Below are positions 7,351 through 15,385 of a stretch of 64,000 bases of DNA, one piece after another. A program made the translations under genes and the position numbers. Below the pieces are notes generated by a model. It was not told where the DNA came from, ran no database searches, and was given only the letters and a program-made list of their open reading frames with translations. This stretch comes from CAZCAC01 sp964496575 (lineage in GTDB: Bacteria > Planctomycetota > UBA1135 > GCA-002686595), in assembly GCA_964496575.1 (NCBI GenBank), contig CAZCAC010000034.1, positions 1 through 64,000 on the forward strand, written 5' to 3'. Within the stretch, counting starts at the first letter, position 1; each line of letters opens with the position of its first letter.

Positions 7351-10056
7351 TCAGTCGCTCGTGTGTCCGGCGAGCGCCTCTTCGGTTTCGTTGTCGGGGG
7401 CCGGCGCCTTCGAGAGGTTCCCCTCCCAGCCGGTCAACATTGCCCGGATCCCCGCCAGCGGGGTCGGACCGGTCGTGGTCAGGTAGATGTGCACGCCCAG
7501 GAACGTGGCGAAGAGCCAGGCCCCCAGCGTGTGTACCGCTCCCAGCAGCGACATCCCGCCCAGCGTCGCGGAGATCTCCGGCCAGCGCTGGGCGCCCCAC
7601 ATCCCGAGGCCGGTGATCATCTGCAACGGCAGCAGCACGTTGAGGACGGTCAGGTAGGTGAGCTGCTGCAGCGGGTTGAGCTTGCGCTCACGGGTCTTCT
7701 CGAACGGGTGCTCGTCCCCGCGGAAGATCCCCCGCAGGTAGTAGGCGGTCTGCGCGATCGCCTGCGAGAAGAACCCGCGCGGCTCGGGCAGGTACTGCTG
7801 AATCTGGCCGCTCGCGACGTGGTAGAAGACCGCGAGCGCGGCGTTCGCCAGCAGGATGAAGCCGACCACGTTGTGGATCGACACCGCGTAGGCGAAGGGG
7901 ATGAGCCCGAACCACTCCGGCCGGTGAACCGCCAGTCCGGTCAGGACCAGGATCACGATCGCCAGCGCCTGCAGCCAGTGCCACAACCGCTCGTACACCC
8001 CGTAGAAGTAGGCCGGCGGCGTCTCGTCGTAGGTGCGTGGCCGCTTCCGCGAGGCGAGCCAGCGCAGCCCCGAGTGAAGGGCGACCCCGGCGAGGGCCAG
8101 CAGGAAGAGGATGCTGCCGAGCGCGTTCGCGCGGCGGTTGCGGTCGAGGCCGAGCACGTACCGGCCGGTCCCTTCGTAGCCGGGTACGTAGCAGAGCTCG
8201 CCGTCCTTCACCGACAATCCGCCGGTGACCATCGTCACCCGAGGGTCCTCCTGGAGGCCCGGCAGCACGCCGCCGGGGAGGTACGAGGCGAGGGACATCG
8301 GTCGGTCGAGCCGTGAGCTCCCGTGGTGACAGGTGGAGCACTCTCGCGTCGCCCACGCGCCGGTGGTCACACCATGGTGGATGTCGTACGCGTCGATCGT
8401 CCCCTCGATGCGCGGATCGACGATGCCGATCGAGGCCAGGCGCTTCCTGATCAGCTCTACCTTCTCGGGTCGATCGAGCCGCAGCTCGACCTCGCTCAGT
8501 GCTCCGTCGTCATCGCCGTCGAATCCGGCGACGACCTCCGGAGCGTGGCGCTCGCCCTCCAGGTACGCCCAGCGGAGATCGGCCTGCGACACCGGTCGGG
8601 GGGGATCGCCGCCGATCCAGTACCAGGAGGCGATCAGGTTGAAGGGCGCCAGCGAGCTTCCGCCGTTCCCGTCGGGGCGGGGGAGCAGCGCGGGATCGAA
8701 CCCCGAGATCAGGGTCTCGAGCTGGCCCGGGTCACCCTCGAAACCGCGGCATTCGACCAGCGGTCTTCCCTCCGCGGTGAGCGCGGTCCAGTCGTACATC
8801 CGGCGCGCTCCCGATTGCATCCTCGGGATGTGGCAGACCTCGCAGTCGACCTTCTGGAAGTGCACCTCGCGGTAGGGGAGCCACTCGTGTCCCGTGCCGG
8901 CGTCGTGGCACGACTCGCAGCGACGGAAGGCGCTCGCTCCGGCCCGCGGCATGCTCCCGCGCGCGAGCTCGTGACTGGGGCGCTGCAGGTACTGGCCGAT
9001 GCGCAGGCCGCGCGCGCCGAAGCGCAGGTGCTCCGGGCGGGTCTGCTCCGACTCCTGGCGGTAGATCGGGTTGTTGACCGAGAAGTGGCAGTCGACGCAG
9101 CGCACCAAGCGCTCGGCATGCACGTCCCACGAGCGCGAGAGCTGGAGCTTGTCCGCGAGGTTCATGCCCGAGTCGCGCATCCGCTGCGGCGAGACGATCT
9201 CGCCACGCGTCGCGGTGCTCCACTGGCCGAGGTCGCAATCGTCGAGGACCGGGACCTCGAGCAGGCTCTCCTTGACCAGCCCGTGGCACAGCCCGCAGTT
9301 GCCGTTGGTCGGGCTGCGCAGGCCCAGCTTCTCGGCGAGGAGCTCGCCGCCCTCGCCGAACATCTCGCGGTTCCACGACCAGTCTCTCGCGTCATCGCCC
9401 GTGCGGGTCACGATCCCGGTTCGCGCGAGGGTCGCGGTGTTCGCCCAGCGGAAGCTCCCGTCGTGCAGGGCCTGCTTTCGCGCCTCGTTGTCGGGCTCGC
9501 CCAGGTGGCAGAGGAAGCAGTTCATCTCCACCACGCCCGAGGCCCGCCAGTCCCACGGCCAGAGGTCGCCGGTCGCCTCGTCGACGTGATGCGTCTCCGG
9601 ATCGCCGGCGATCGGGCTCAGCTCGAGGAGAGGGGTCCCGTCGCGAGCGGTGACCGCCGGTCCGCCGCCGACGTGTCGCGCGCCGAACAGCCGGATCCAG
9701 TCGGGCGTGGTGAGGTCGATCTTCCTCGAACCCCCGGGGCCGAGCACCCGGTTGGTGATCGGGTTCCACTTCCCGAAGAGTCCGGGGCTCGTGTCCCACG
9801 GCCGTCCCCCGGGCACCGTGCCCGGCTCGCTCATCGCGCCGAGGCCGACCGACGCGTGGAAGCTGTGCCGCTCGATGAACTCGACGTCGTGACAGGCCGA
9901 GCAGCTTCGCGTGGTCGAGACCGCGCCGCCGCTCTGGAGGACGTTGCGGCCCTCCTCGTCGAGCAGCTCGAAGTCGGGGTGGAGGGTCTGCGCCGTGACA
10001 CCGCCTCCGAGGAGGCCGAGGGCGGGGGCGAGGAGCAGCACGGGAATCGACTTCAT
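7351..10056 (-). CDS. Heptaheme cytochrome c fused to cytochrome b561-like membrane domain
   Basis: A 901-residue fusion. After a signal peptide (about 1-22) the periplasmic part carries seven CXXCH haem sites: CSACH 52, CFLCH 180, CGLCH 254, CVDCH 320, CESCH 380, CEVCH 405 and CSTCH 573. An EF-hand-like DGDDDGALSEVE lies near 513. From about 645 onward there are about five membrane helices with conserved histidines (YERLWHWLQALA, AVSIHNVVGFILL, AVFYHVASG, GAVHTLGAWLF, GVHIYL), as in cytochrome b561/formate-dehydrogenase gamma subunits. It could pass quinol electrons across the membrane to its own haems and on to the octaheme partner encoded one base upstream. Function is inferred; I do not recognise a characterised homologue with this architecture. 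Confidence 0.88.
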   Translation of the reverse strand: MKSIPVLLLAPALGLLGGGVTAQTLHPDFELLDEEGRNVLQSGGAVSTTRSCSACHDVEFIERHSFHASVGLGAMSEPGTVPGGRPWDTSPGLFGKWNPITNRVLGPGGSRKIDLTTPDWIRLFGARHVGGGPAVTARDGTPLLELSPIAGDPETHHVDEATGDLWPWDWRASGVVEMNCFLCHLGEPDNEARKQALHDGSFRWANTATLARTGIVTRTGDDARDWSWNREMFGEGGELLAEKLGLRSPTNGNCGLCHGLVKESLLEVPVLDDCDLGQWSTATRGEIVSPQRMRDSGMNLADKLQLSRSWDVHAERLVRCVDCHFSVNNPIYRQESEQTRPEHLRFGARGLRIGQYLQRPSHELARGSMPRAGASAFRRCESCHDAGTGHEWLPYREVHFQKVDCEVCHIPRMQSGARRMYDWTALTAEGRPLVECRGFEGDPGQLETLISGFDPALLPRPDGNGGSSLAPFNLIASWYWIGGDPPRPVSQADLRWAYLEGERHAPEVVAGFDGDDDGALSEVELRLDRPEKVELIRKRLASIGIVDPRIEGTIDAYDIHHGVTTGAWATRECSTCHHGSSRLDRPMSLASYLPGGVLPGLQEDPRVTMVTGGLSVKDGELCYVPGYEGTGRYVLGLDRNRRANALGSILFLLALAGVALHSGLRWLASRKRPRTYDETPPAYFYGVYERLWHWLQALAIVILVLTGLAVHRPEWFGLIPFAYAVSIHNVVGFILLANAALAVFYHVASGQIQQYLPEPRGFFSQAIAQTAYYLRGIFRGDEHPFEKTRERKLNPLQQLTYLTVLNVLLPLQMITGLGMWGAQRWPEISATLGGMSLLGAVHTLGAWLFATFLGVHIYLTTTGPTPLAGIRAMLTGWEGNLSKAPAPDNETEEALAGHTSD

Positions 10057-10057
10057 C

Positions 10058-11539
10058 TCACTTCACCTCCGCCGTTTTCGCCTGGCGCCCCCGGCCGAAG
10101 GTCGCCGAGACCCCGCGCCCGCCGAAGTGCAGCGGGTCGCCGTCGTACCCGAGCGCGGCCCAGTCCATTCGTCCGCGTCCGGAGTCGTCGTGGCAATCGC
10201 CGCAAGAGAGCGCGCGATCCGCCGGCGCGACCATGTGCGTCGTCGGCCAGAACATCTCGGTGTCGGTGAAGTCGAAACTGCCGCTGTAGGGGAGGTCGAC
10301 GACCTCCGAGCCGAGCCGTACCGCCTGGTCCCAGTCGAAGTCCTGCCAGTAGCCGCCTACGCCGTAGGTCTTCGGCTGCAGCAGGTAGCCGTGCTCGACA
10401 TCGTAGATCTGCCTCGCGGTGTGGACCTTGAAGGGGAAGATCCGCGCGGCCGGATCCTCGATCGATCCGTGGGGCTCGTTGAGCGGGGTCACTCCGCCGT
10501 GGACGATCGGGTCCCCGAGGATGTAGCGGTCGGCGGTCCCGTCGTACCAGCGGTACTCCGGCGCCACGCCGCGCTCGTAGACGAACTCACCCTTGATCTT
10601 GAGGTAGCTGTGCGGGTCCTCGAGCCGATCCTCGCCCGCCTGCGACCAGTCCCAGTGCGTCTTGGTCGCCTCCTTTCGCGCGAAGAAGGGGATGTGGCAT
10701 GCCTGGCAGGAGACGGCCCGCGCGTGGGCGTCGATGCGGTCGTCGTCGTGGAGGCCGACCTCGTGGCAGTCGGTGCAGTAGACCTGATTCGCGTCGTCGA
10801 GGCTGACCGTGATCGCCCTCCCTTCGATCAGGTGGTGCCTGGTCCGGTGGCAGTCGGTGCAGACGAAGTCGTGCTTCCCCATGTGGATGTCGAGGTCGTA
10901 CGCGGGGAAGTAGAGCGACTCGTCGAGGTCGCCGTGCTTGACCGCGTCGCCGCCCCCGCCGAGGAAGTGGCAGCTGCCGCAGGTGTTCCTCGAGGTCACG
11001 CCGACCTTCCGCGCCACCTCGAGCAGATCGACTCCCTCGCGGGGCTGCCCGCCCGGTCCCTTCGTGTAGCTCCCGGTCGTGTCGTGGCAGACCAGGCAGT
11101 CGACGGCTTCCTCGTCGGAGAAGTCGAACCCCTCGTCGGTCCAGCCGTACCCGGCGTGACAGGCGGTGCAGGCGGGCCAGTTGCTCGCGATCCCGACGCA
11201 GAAGTTGTTGATCAGGTGCTTCTTGCCGGTTCGCACCGGCTCCGCGCGCCCGGGGAGCGCGACGGGGTGGCTCTCCCACTGCCAGTGCGAGGTCCCCATC
11301 ACCTCTCGCGCCGCGTCCTCGTGGCACCCGAGGCAGGCGCGGGTCACGGCGGGCCCGTCCTCGAACGGCCCCTCCAGGAGATAACCGTGATCGGTGTGCT
11401 GGAGCTTCGCCGGCATCCCCTGCCGCGGGTCGTGACCTGGAGAGCGATCGGGGAGGAACCAGACGATCGGCGCGATCGTCACGGCGAGGATGGCGGCGAG
11501 ACCGCCCAGCCACGAGAGCGGGGTCTTCGGTGGAGTCAT
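10058..11539 (-). CDS. Octaheme tetrathionate reductase-family cytochrome c
   Basis: A 493-residue protein with an N-terminal signal anchor (about 10-29) and eight CXXCH sites (residues 69, 124, 148, 187, 227, 255, 278 and 446). The TGKKHLINNFC segment just before the second haem site matches the region that supplies the lysine ligand of the catalytic haem in octaheme tetrathionate reductase (OTR) of Shewanella. OTR reduces tetrathionate and also nitrite and hydroxylamine in vitro, so the physiological substrate is open. It is the first gene of a four-gene operon with a membrane-anchored heptaheme cytochrome and two YedE transporters. The ATG at 11537-11539 is chosen because the hydrophobic anchor follows; the upstream extension is proline/arginine-rich and non-conserved. 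Confidence 0.88.
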   Translation of the reverse strand: MTPPKTPLSWLGGLAAILAVTIAPIVWFLPDRSPGHDPRQGMPAKLQHTDHGYLLEGPFEDGPAVTRACLGCHEDAAREVMGTSHWQWESHPVALPGRAEPVRTGKKHLINNFCVGIASNWPACTACHAGYGWTDEGFDFSDEEAVDCLVCHDTTGSYTKGPGGQPREGVDLLEVARKVGVTSRNTCGSCHFLGGGGDAVKHGDLDESLYFPAYDLDIHMGKHDFVCTDCHRTRHHLIEGRAITVSLDDANQVYCTDCHEVGLHDDDRIDAHARAVSCQACHIPFFARKEATKTHWDWSQAGEDRLEDPHSYLKIKGEFVYERGVAPEYRWYDGTADRYILGDPIVHGGVTPLNEPHGSIEDPAARIFPFKVHTARQIYDVEHGYLLQPKTYGVGGYWQDFDWDQAVRLGSEVVDLPYSGSFDFTDTEMFWPTTHMVAPADRALSCGDCHDDSGRGRMDWAALGYDGDPLHFGGRGVSATFGRGRQAKTAEVK

Positions 11540-11679
11540 TCGATCGAACGGGGCGGGGAGGGTTGCGCGCCACGAGGAAGGAGGAGGGGCAACTCCCGAT
11601 TGGACACTGGCCGCCTCCCGAGGTTCCCAGGGTAGTCTCTTTTCGTGTCTCCTCGTATCCATACCCACCGCCTTGGGGG

Positions 11680-11850
11680 GGAAGAGACGCGGAGGGAACA
11701 GAGAACGCGGTGGTTTCACGCGGAGCTCGCGAAGAACCAGAGCGGCGCCGAGGGAGCAGAGAGCGCAGTGAGCTCACTGCGCCCTCTGCTCCCTCTGCGC
11801 CGAAACCTCCGCGATCTCCGCGTGAAACCTCCGCGTCCTCTGCCTCCTCC
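11680..11850. repeat. Long inverted repeat of CTCTGCG/CTCCGCG words
   Basis: The 326-base gap between the OTR-like gene and the cupin gene is mostly one long imperfect palindrome. The core 11743-11802 has 30-base arms with two mismatches, centred on AGCT at 11771-11774. An outer pair, GGTTTCACGCGGAG (11712-11725) and its complement (11816-11829), is perfect over 14 bases. The constituent words match those at the left end of the window. It could form a large hairpin or cruciform. It also separates two minus-strand transcription units. Confidence 0.75.
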
Positions 11851-11865
11851 GTGGCCCACACCCTG

Positions 11866-12414
11866 CTACTCGTCGTCGATGCGCGGCATCCGATCGATCC
11901 GCGGGTTCGACCAGATGTCGTTCTCGTCGGTGCTGGTGCTGGAGAACTCGGAGACGACCGCGCCGTCGGGTCCCGCCTGGAACCAGTGCCAGGTGTTCGG
12001 GGGGATCGTGTACTGCTCGCCGGGGCGCAGGACGATCTCGTGGAAGACGTCGTAGTGCTCAGCGGTGGCTTCGGGTGGCGTACCCTTGCGGTCCGGGGTC
12101 TCGGGCCCGGTGACGTAGAGGTAGGCCTCGCCCGAGCGGCAGCGGAACGTCTCCATCTTCCCCGAGCTCGTGCCCACCGCCGGGTGGCGGTGCTGCGGGC
12201 AGGTCTGGTGGGGGAAGAGCATCAGCTCCTTGGCGCAGTACCGCTCGTTGTTGACATAGGTCACCACCGCGAGCCCCTCGCGCTCGAAGTCGCCGAGGCC
12301 GAAGTCCGCGATCTCGAGCGTCTCGCGCTCCTCGGGGGTGAGGACCGTGCCCAGCGCACGCAGCATCTCCGCCGCGCGCTCCCGGAACGCCTCGGCCTCT
12401 CTTTGGCTCACCAT
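11866..12414 (-). CDS. D-lyxose ketol-isomerase-like cupin
   Basis: A 182-residue single-domain cupin resembling D-lyxose/D-mannose ketol-isomerases. Metal ligands are suggested by QTCPQHRHPA (two His), GKMETFRC (Glu) and IPPNTWHWFQA (His), spaced as in this sugar-isomerase family. It would interconvert D-lyxose and D-xylulose, or mannose and fructose, in the cytoplasm. It is 16 bases after the end of nfnB on the same strand and so is probably in the same transcript, although a functional link with electron bifurcation is not evident. Confidence 0.85.
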   Translation of the reverse strand: MVSQREAEAFRERAAEMLRALGTVLTPEERETLEIADFGLGDFEREGLAVVTYVNNERYCAKELMLFPHQTCPQHRHPAVGTSSGKMETFRCRSGEAYLYVTGPETPDRKGTPPEATAEHYDVFHEIVLRPGEQYTIPPNTWHWFQAGPDGAVVSEFSSTSTDENDIWSNPRIDRMPRIDDE

Positions 12415-12430
12415 CGTGGCTCCTCCGCGA

Positions 12431-13885
12431 TCAGCTCGCCACGACCGCGTTCCCGGTCATCAGGTAGGCGTGGATCGCCTTCGCCGCCTGGCGGCCGGCG
12501 CCCATGGCCAGGATCACCGTCGCGCCGCCGGTGACGATGTCGCCGCCGGCGAAGACGTCGGGCAAGGAAGACTGCATCGTCTTCTCGTCGACGAGTATCG
12601 TGCCCTTGCGCTCGTGCAGCGCGAGCTCGGGGCAGTCCTGCACCAGGATCGGGTTGGGGCCCTGGCCGATCGAGATCACCACTGTGTCGACCTCGAACTC
12701 CTTGAACGCGCCCTCCTTCGGGACCGGGCGCCGCCGCCCGGAGTCGTCGGGCTCGCCGAGCTCCATCTCCTGCAGCCGGATCGCCCGCACCGCGCCCTTG
12801 CCGTCGTCGAGGAACTCCACGGGCGTGTGCAGCAGGTAGAAGTCGATCCCCTCCTGCTCGGCGTGGTGGATTTCCTCGATCCGCGCCGGCATCTCCGCGC
12901 GGCTGCGGCGGTAGATCAGGTACACCTTGTCGGGGTGGAGCCGCTGCGCCGTGCGCGCGGAGTCCATCGCCGTGTTCCCCGCGCCGATCACCGCGATGCG
13001 CTTGATGTTCTTGACCGGCGTGTCCGCTCCGCCGGGGAACTTGTAGCCGCCCATCAGGTTGACGCGGGTCAGGAACTCGTTGGCGCTGTAGACGCCGTTG
13101 AGGTTCTCGCCGGGGATGCCCAGGAACCAGGGCAACCCTGCACCGGTGCCGACGAAGACCGCGTCGAAGCGCTGGCGGATCGAGTCGAGCGGCTCCGACT
13201 TGCCGACGGGGTAGTTCATCACGAACTCGACGCCCATCTTCCTCAGGCCGTCGATCTCGTGCAGCAGGATCTTCTTGGGCAGGCGGAACTCGGGGATCCC
13301 GTAGAAGAGCACGCCGCCCGGTTTGTGCAGCGCCTCGAAGACGGTCACCTCGTGCCCGCGCTGGATCAGGTCACTGGCCGCGGTGAGGCCGGCGGGGCCC
13401 GAGCCGATGATCGCCACCTTCTTGCCGGTCGGCGGATCTATCTCGGGGACCGCCTCGATCCCGTTCTCCATCGCGTAGTCGCCGATGTAGCGCTCGATGC
13501 GCCCGATCGCGCTCGACTCGCGCCCCTTGTCGGGCTTGTTCAGCGTGCAGACCAGCTCGCACTGGTCCTCCTGCGGGCAGACGCGGCCGCAGATCGACGG
13601 GAGAAAGTTCTTCTCCTTGATCTTCCGCAGCGCACCCTCGATGTCGCCCGCGCCGAGCCGGAGCATGAACGCGGGGATGTCGATCTCCACCGGGCAGCCG
13701 GCGATGCAGGGCTCGTCCTTGCACTGGGCACAGCGCCGCGCTTCACCGAGAGCTTCCTCGTCGGAGTAGCCGAGCGGCACCTCGTCGAAGCTCTGGATCC
13801 GCTCCATCGGATCGCGCTCCCGCATCGGGGTCTTGACCTTCTGCTTGTTGATCTTCCGCTTGGGCTTCTTGGGCTTCTTGGCCAT
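12431..13885 (-). CDS. nfnB: NfnB, large subunit of NADH-dependent ferredoxin:NADP oxidoreductase
   Basis: A 484-residue GltD-like flavoprotein. The N-terminal domain carries two cysteine clusters, RRCAQCKDEPCIAGCP and ICGRVCPQEDQCELVC, that bind two [4Fe-4S] centres. Two Rossmann motifs follow: VAIIGSGPAGLTAA for FAD and IAVIGAGNTAMDSARTA for NADPH. A GG(D)IVTGGATVILAMGAGR segment near the C-terminus closes the FAD site. A lysine-rich N-terminal tail (KKPKKPKRKINKQK) precedes the core. With NfnA encoded immediately upstream it should form the electron-bifurcating transhydrogenase that couples NADH and reduced ferredoxin to NADP+ reduction. A GltD role is less likely because no gltB is nearby and nfnA is. 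Confidence 0.9.
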   Translation of the reverse strand: MAKKPKKPKRKINKQKVKTPMRERDPMERIQSFDEVPLGYSDEEALGEARRCAQCKDEPCIAGCPVEIDIPAFMLRLGAGDIEGALRKIKEKNFLPSICGRVCPQEDQCELVCTLNKPDKGRESSAIGRIERYIGDYAMENGIEAVPEIDPPTGKKVAIIGSGPAGLTAASDLIQRGHEVTVFEALHKPGGVLFYGIPEFRLPKKILLHEIDGLRKMGVEFVMNYPVGKSEPLDSIRQRFDAVFVGTGAGLPWFLGIPGENLNGVYSANEFLTRVNLMGGYKFPGGADTPVKNIKRIAVIGAGNTAMDSARTAQRLHPDKVYLIYRRSRAEMPARIEEIHHAEQEGIDFYLLHTPVEFLDDGKGAVRAIRLQEMELGEPDDSGRRRPVPKEGAFKEFEVDTVVISIGQGPNPILVQDCPELALHERKGTILVDEKTMQSSLPDVFAGGDIVTGGATVILAMGAGRQAAKAIHAYLMTGNAVVAS

Positions 13886-13928
13886 GGTGGTTTTTCTGCG
13901 GTTCGGGGGGTCTTCCCGGCGGGAGGGA

Positions 13929-14780
13929 TCAGTGGGCGTGGGCGTGCGCTTCGCAATTGCAGGCGCGCTCGAGCGAGGCCTGCTCCTCGTCGCGGTAATA
14001 CGCGAGGCGGATCATCAGTTCGTCGAAGTCGGTCTGGTGGCCGTCGAACTCGGGGCCGTCGACGCAGGCGAACTTCGTCTTCCCGCCGACGGTGACGCGG
14101 CAGGCGCCGCACATGCCGGTGCCGTCGACCATGATCGGGTTGAGCGACGCCTGGGTCGGTACGCCGTACGGCTCGGTGGTCTTGCAGACGAACTTCATCA
14201 TGATCACCGGACCGATGCAGATCACCTCGTCGACCTTCTCGTCGCCGTCGAGCAGGTCCTTCAGGGCCTCGGTGACCAACCCTTGCCTGCCGTAGGAGCC
14301 GTCGTCGGTGGTGATGATCAGCTCGTCGCTGGTGGCGCGGATCTCGTCCTCGAGGATCAGGAGCTGCTTCTCCCGCGCGCCCAGGATGGTGATCACCTTG
14401 TTGCCCGCCTCCTTCAGCGCGGTCGCCTGCGGCCAGACCACGGCGTTGCCGATGCCGCCGCCGACGCACACCACCGTCTTGCCGCCGTCCGGGATGTCGG
14501 TCGGCTTGCCCAGCGGCCCGGCGAGGTCGTGCAGCGCGTCGCCGACCTTCAGGGCGTTGAGGTCGCGCGTCGTCTTGCCGACCTCCTGGGAGACGATGGT
14601 GATCGTGCCCTTCTCGACGTCCCGGTTGGCGATCGTCAGGGGGATCCGCTCTCCCTCGTCGCTCACCCGCAGGATGATGAACTGGCCGGCCCGGCCCCGT
14701 TCAGCGATGTGGGGGGATTCGACCTCGAAGAGCATCGTCTTCGGGGCCAGTTCCCTGGCTTGGACGATCCGGTTGATCAC
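13929..14780 (-). CDS. nfnA: NfnA, small subunit of NADH-dependent ferredoxin:NADP oxidoreductase
   Basis: A 283-residue protein of the dihydroorotate-dehydrogenase electron-transfer type. It has a FAD-binding barrel (about 1-95, IPLTIANRD), an NAD-binding domain (VCVGGGIGNAVVWPQA and GPVIMMKFVC) and a C-terminal [2Fe-2S] motif GTGMCGACRVTVGGKTKFAC. The tail ends in ACNCEAHAHAH, an unusual Cys/His-rich extension. The start is a GTG (14778-14780) preceded by AGGAG at eight bases. It forms an operon with nfnB and is the bifurcating partner subunit that exchanges electrons with NAD(H). Confidence 0.9.
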   Translation of the reverse strand: MINRIVQARELAPKTMLFEVESPHIAERGRAGQFIILRVSDEGERIPLTIANRDVEKGTITIVSQEVGKTTRDLNALKVGDALHDLAGPLGKPTDIPDGGKTVVCVGGGIGNAVVWPQATALKEAGNKVITILGAREKQLLILEDEIRATSDELIITTDDGSYGRQGLVTEALKDLLDGDEKVDEVICIGPVIMMKFVCKTTEPYGVPTQASLNPIMVDGTGMCGACRVTVGGKTKFACVDGPEFDGHQTDFDELMIRLAYYRDEEQASLERACNCEAHAHAH

Positions 14781-15172
14781 GTCTCGACTCCTGGTCTCCA
14801 GAATGGTGGTGGGGGAGCTCCCGACGCCTCCCCGGTCTCCCCGGGGGCGCCACCTAGAACGTCTCGGTCGTCCTCCGAGAGGCGCGACCGAGCCCTGTAG
14901 GTTGAGTTTTGCCGCGTCTCACGCGGTCTCATCGAGGATTCTAACGAGGTGCCCGGTGTCCTGCCAGGAATCCGACATCGAAGCTCCGACCCTCCGCGAA
15001 AAGGCGTAGGGGCGGCCCCGGGGACGACTTGTTTGGCGAGACAAAGGGTCGAGAATTCTCCCCATTCATCCCTTCATGCGGCTGTTGCGGAGGCGTCGAT
15101 ACGCTATAGCATGGAATCACCTTGGAGCGGTGGACGCTGACCGCCGCTCCTCAGCCCAGGACCGCCTTTCCC
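14781..15172. other. Divergent intergenic region nfnA / small Cys protein
   Basis: A 392-base non-coding stretch between divergent genes. It contains an eight-base perfect stem CTCGGTCG (14862-14869) with CGACCGAG (14884-14891), which would lie in the nfnA leader or just upstream. A TATAGC element (15105-15110) is a possible -10 box for the plus-strand small gene, though no convincing -35 accompanies it. I see no open frame worth calling. Confidence 0.4.
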
Positions 15173-15385
15173 ATGCTCGAGTTGAACAAGGACCCCAAGG
15201 GTCTGCCTCCGTTCCGCGTCATCCGCTGCCCGGTCAACGGCAACCAGGTGAGCTGGTGCCGCGGCCTCTGCACCCCGGACGCGGCCGGAATCGGCATCTG
15301 CGGTCGGATCGCCCCGCACGTGATGGTCGACCGGACGCAGCGAGCCATCGCGTCGTACAAGGAGCGGACCGAAGCCGCGGGCTAA
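15173..15385 (+). CDS. Small four-cysteine protein of unknown function
   Basis: A 70-residue cytoplasmic protein that I do not recognise. Four cysteines at 19, 29, 33 and 43 give a symmetric C-x9-C-x3-C-x9-C pattern (RCPVNG, WCRGLC, GICGR) that could bind a metal or a small Fe-S cluster. The rest is basic and polar with no membrane segment. The frame is open from 15122, adding 17 residues; the ATG at 15173 is preferred because the conserved-looking part starts after it, though no strong ribosome-binding site is visible. Its last four bases overlap the end of the convergent membrane-protein gene. Confidence 0.6.
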   Translation: MLELNKDPKGLPPFRVIRCPVNGNQVSWCRGLCTPDAAGIGICGRIAPHVMVDRTQRAIASYKERTEAAG

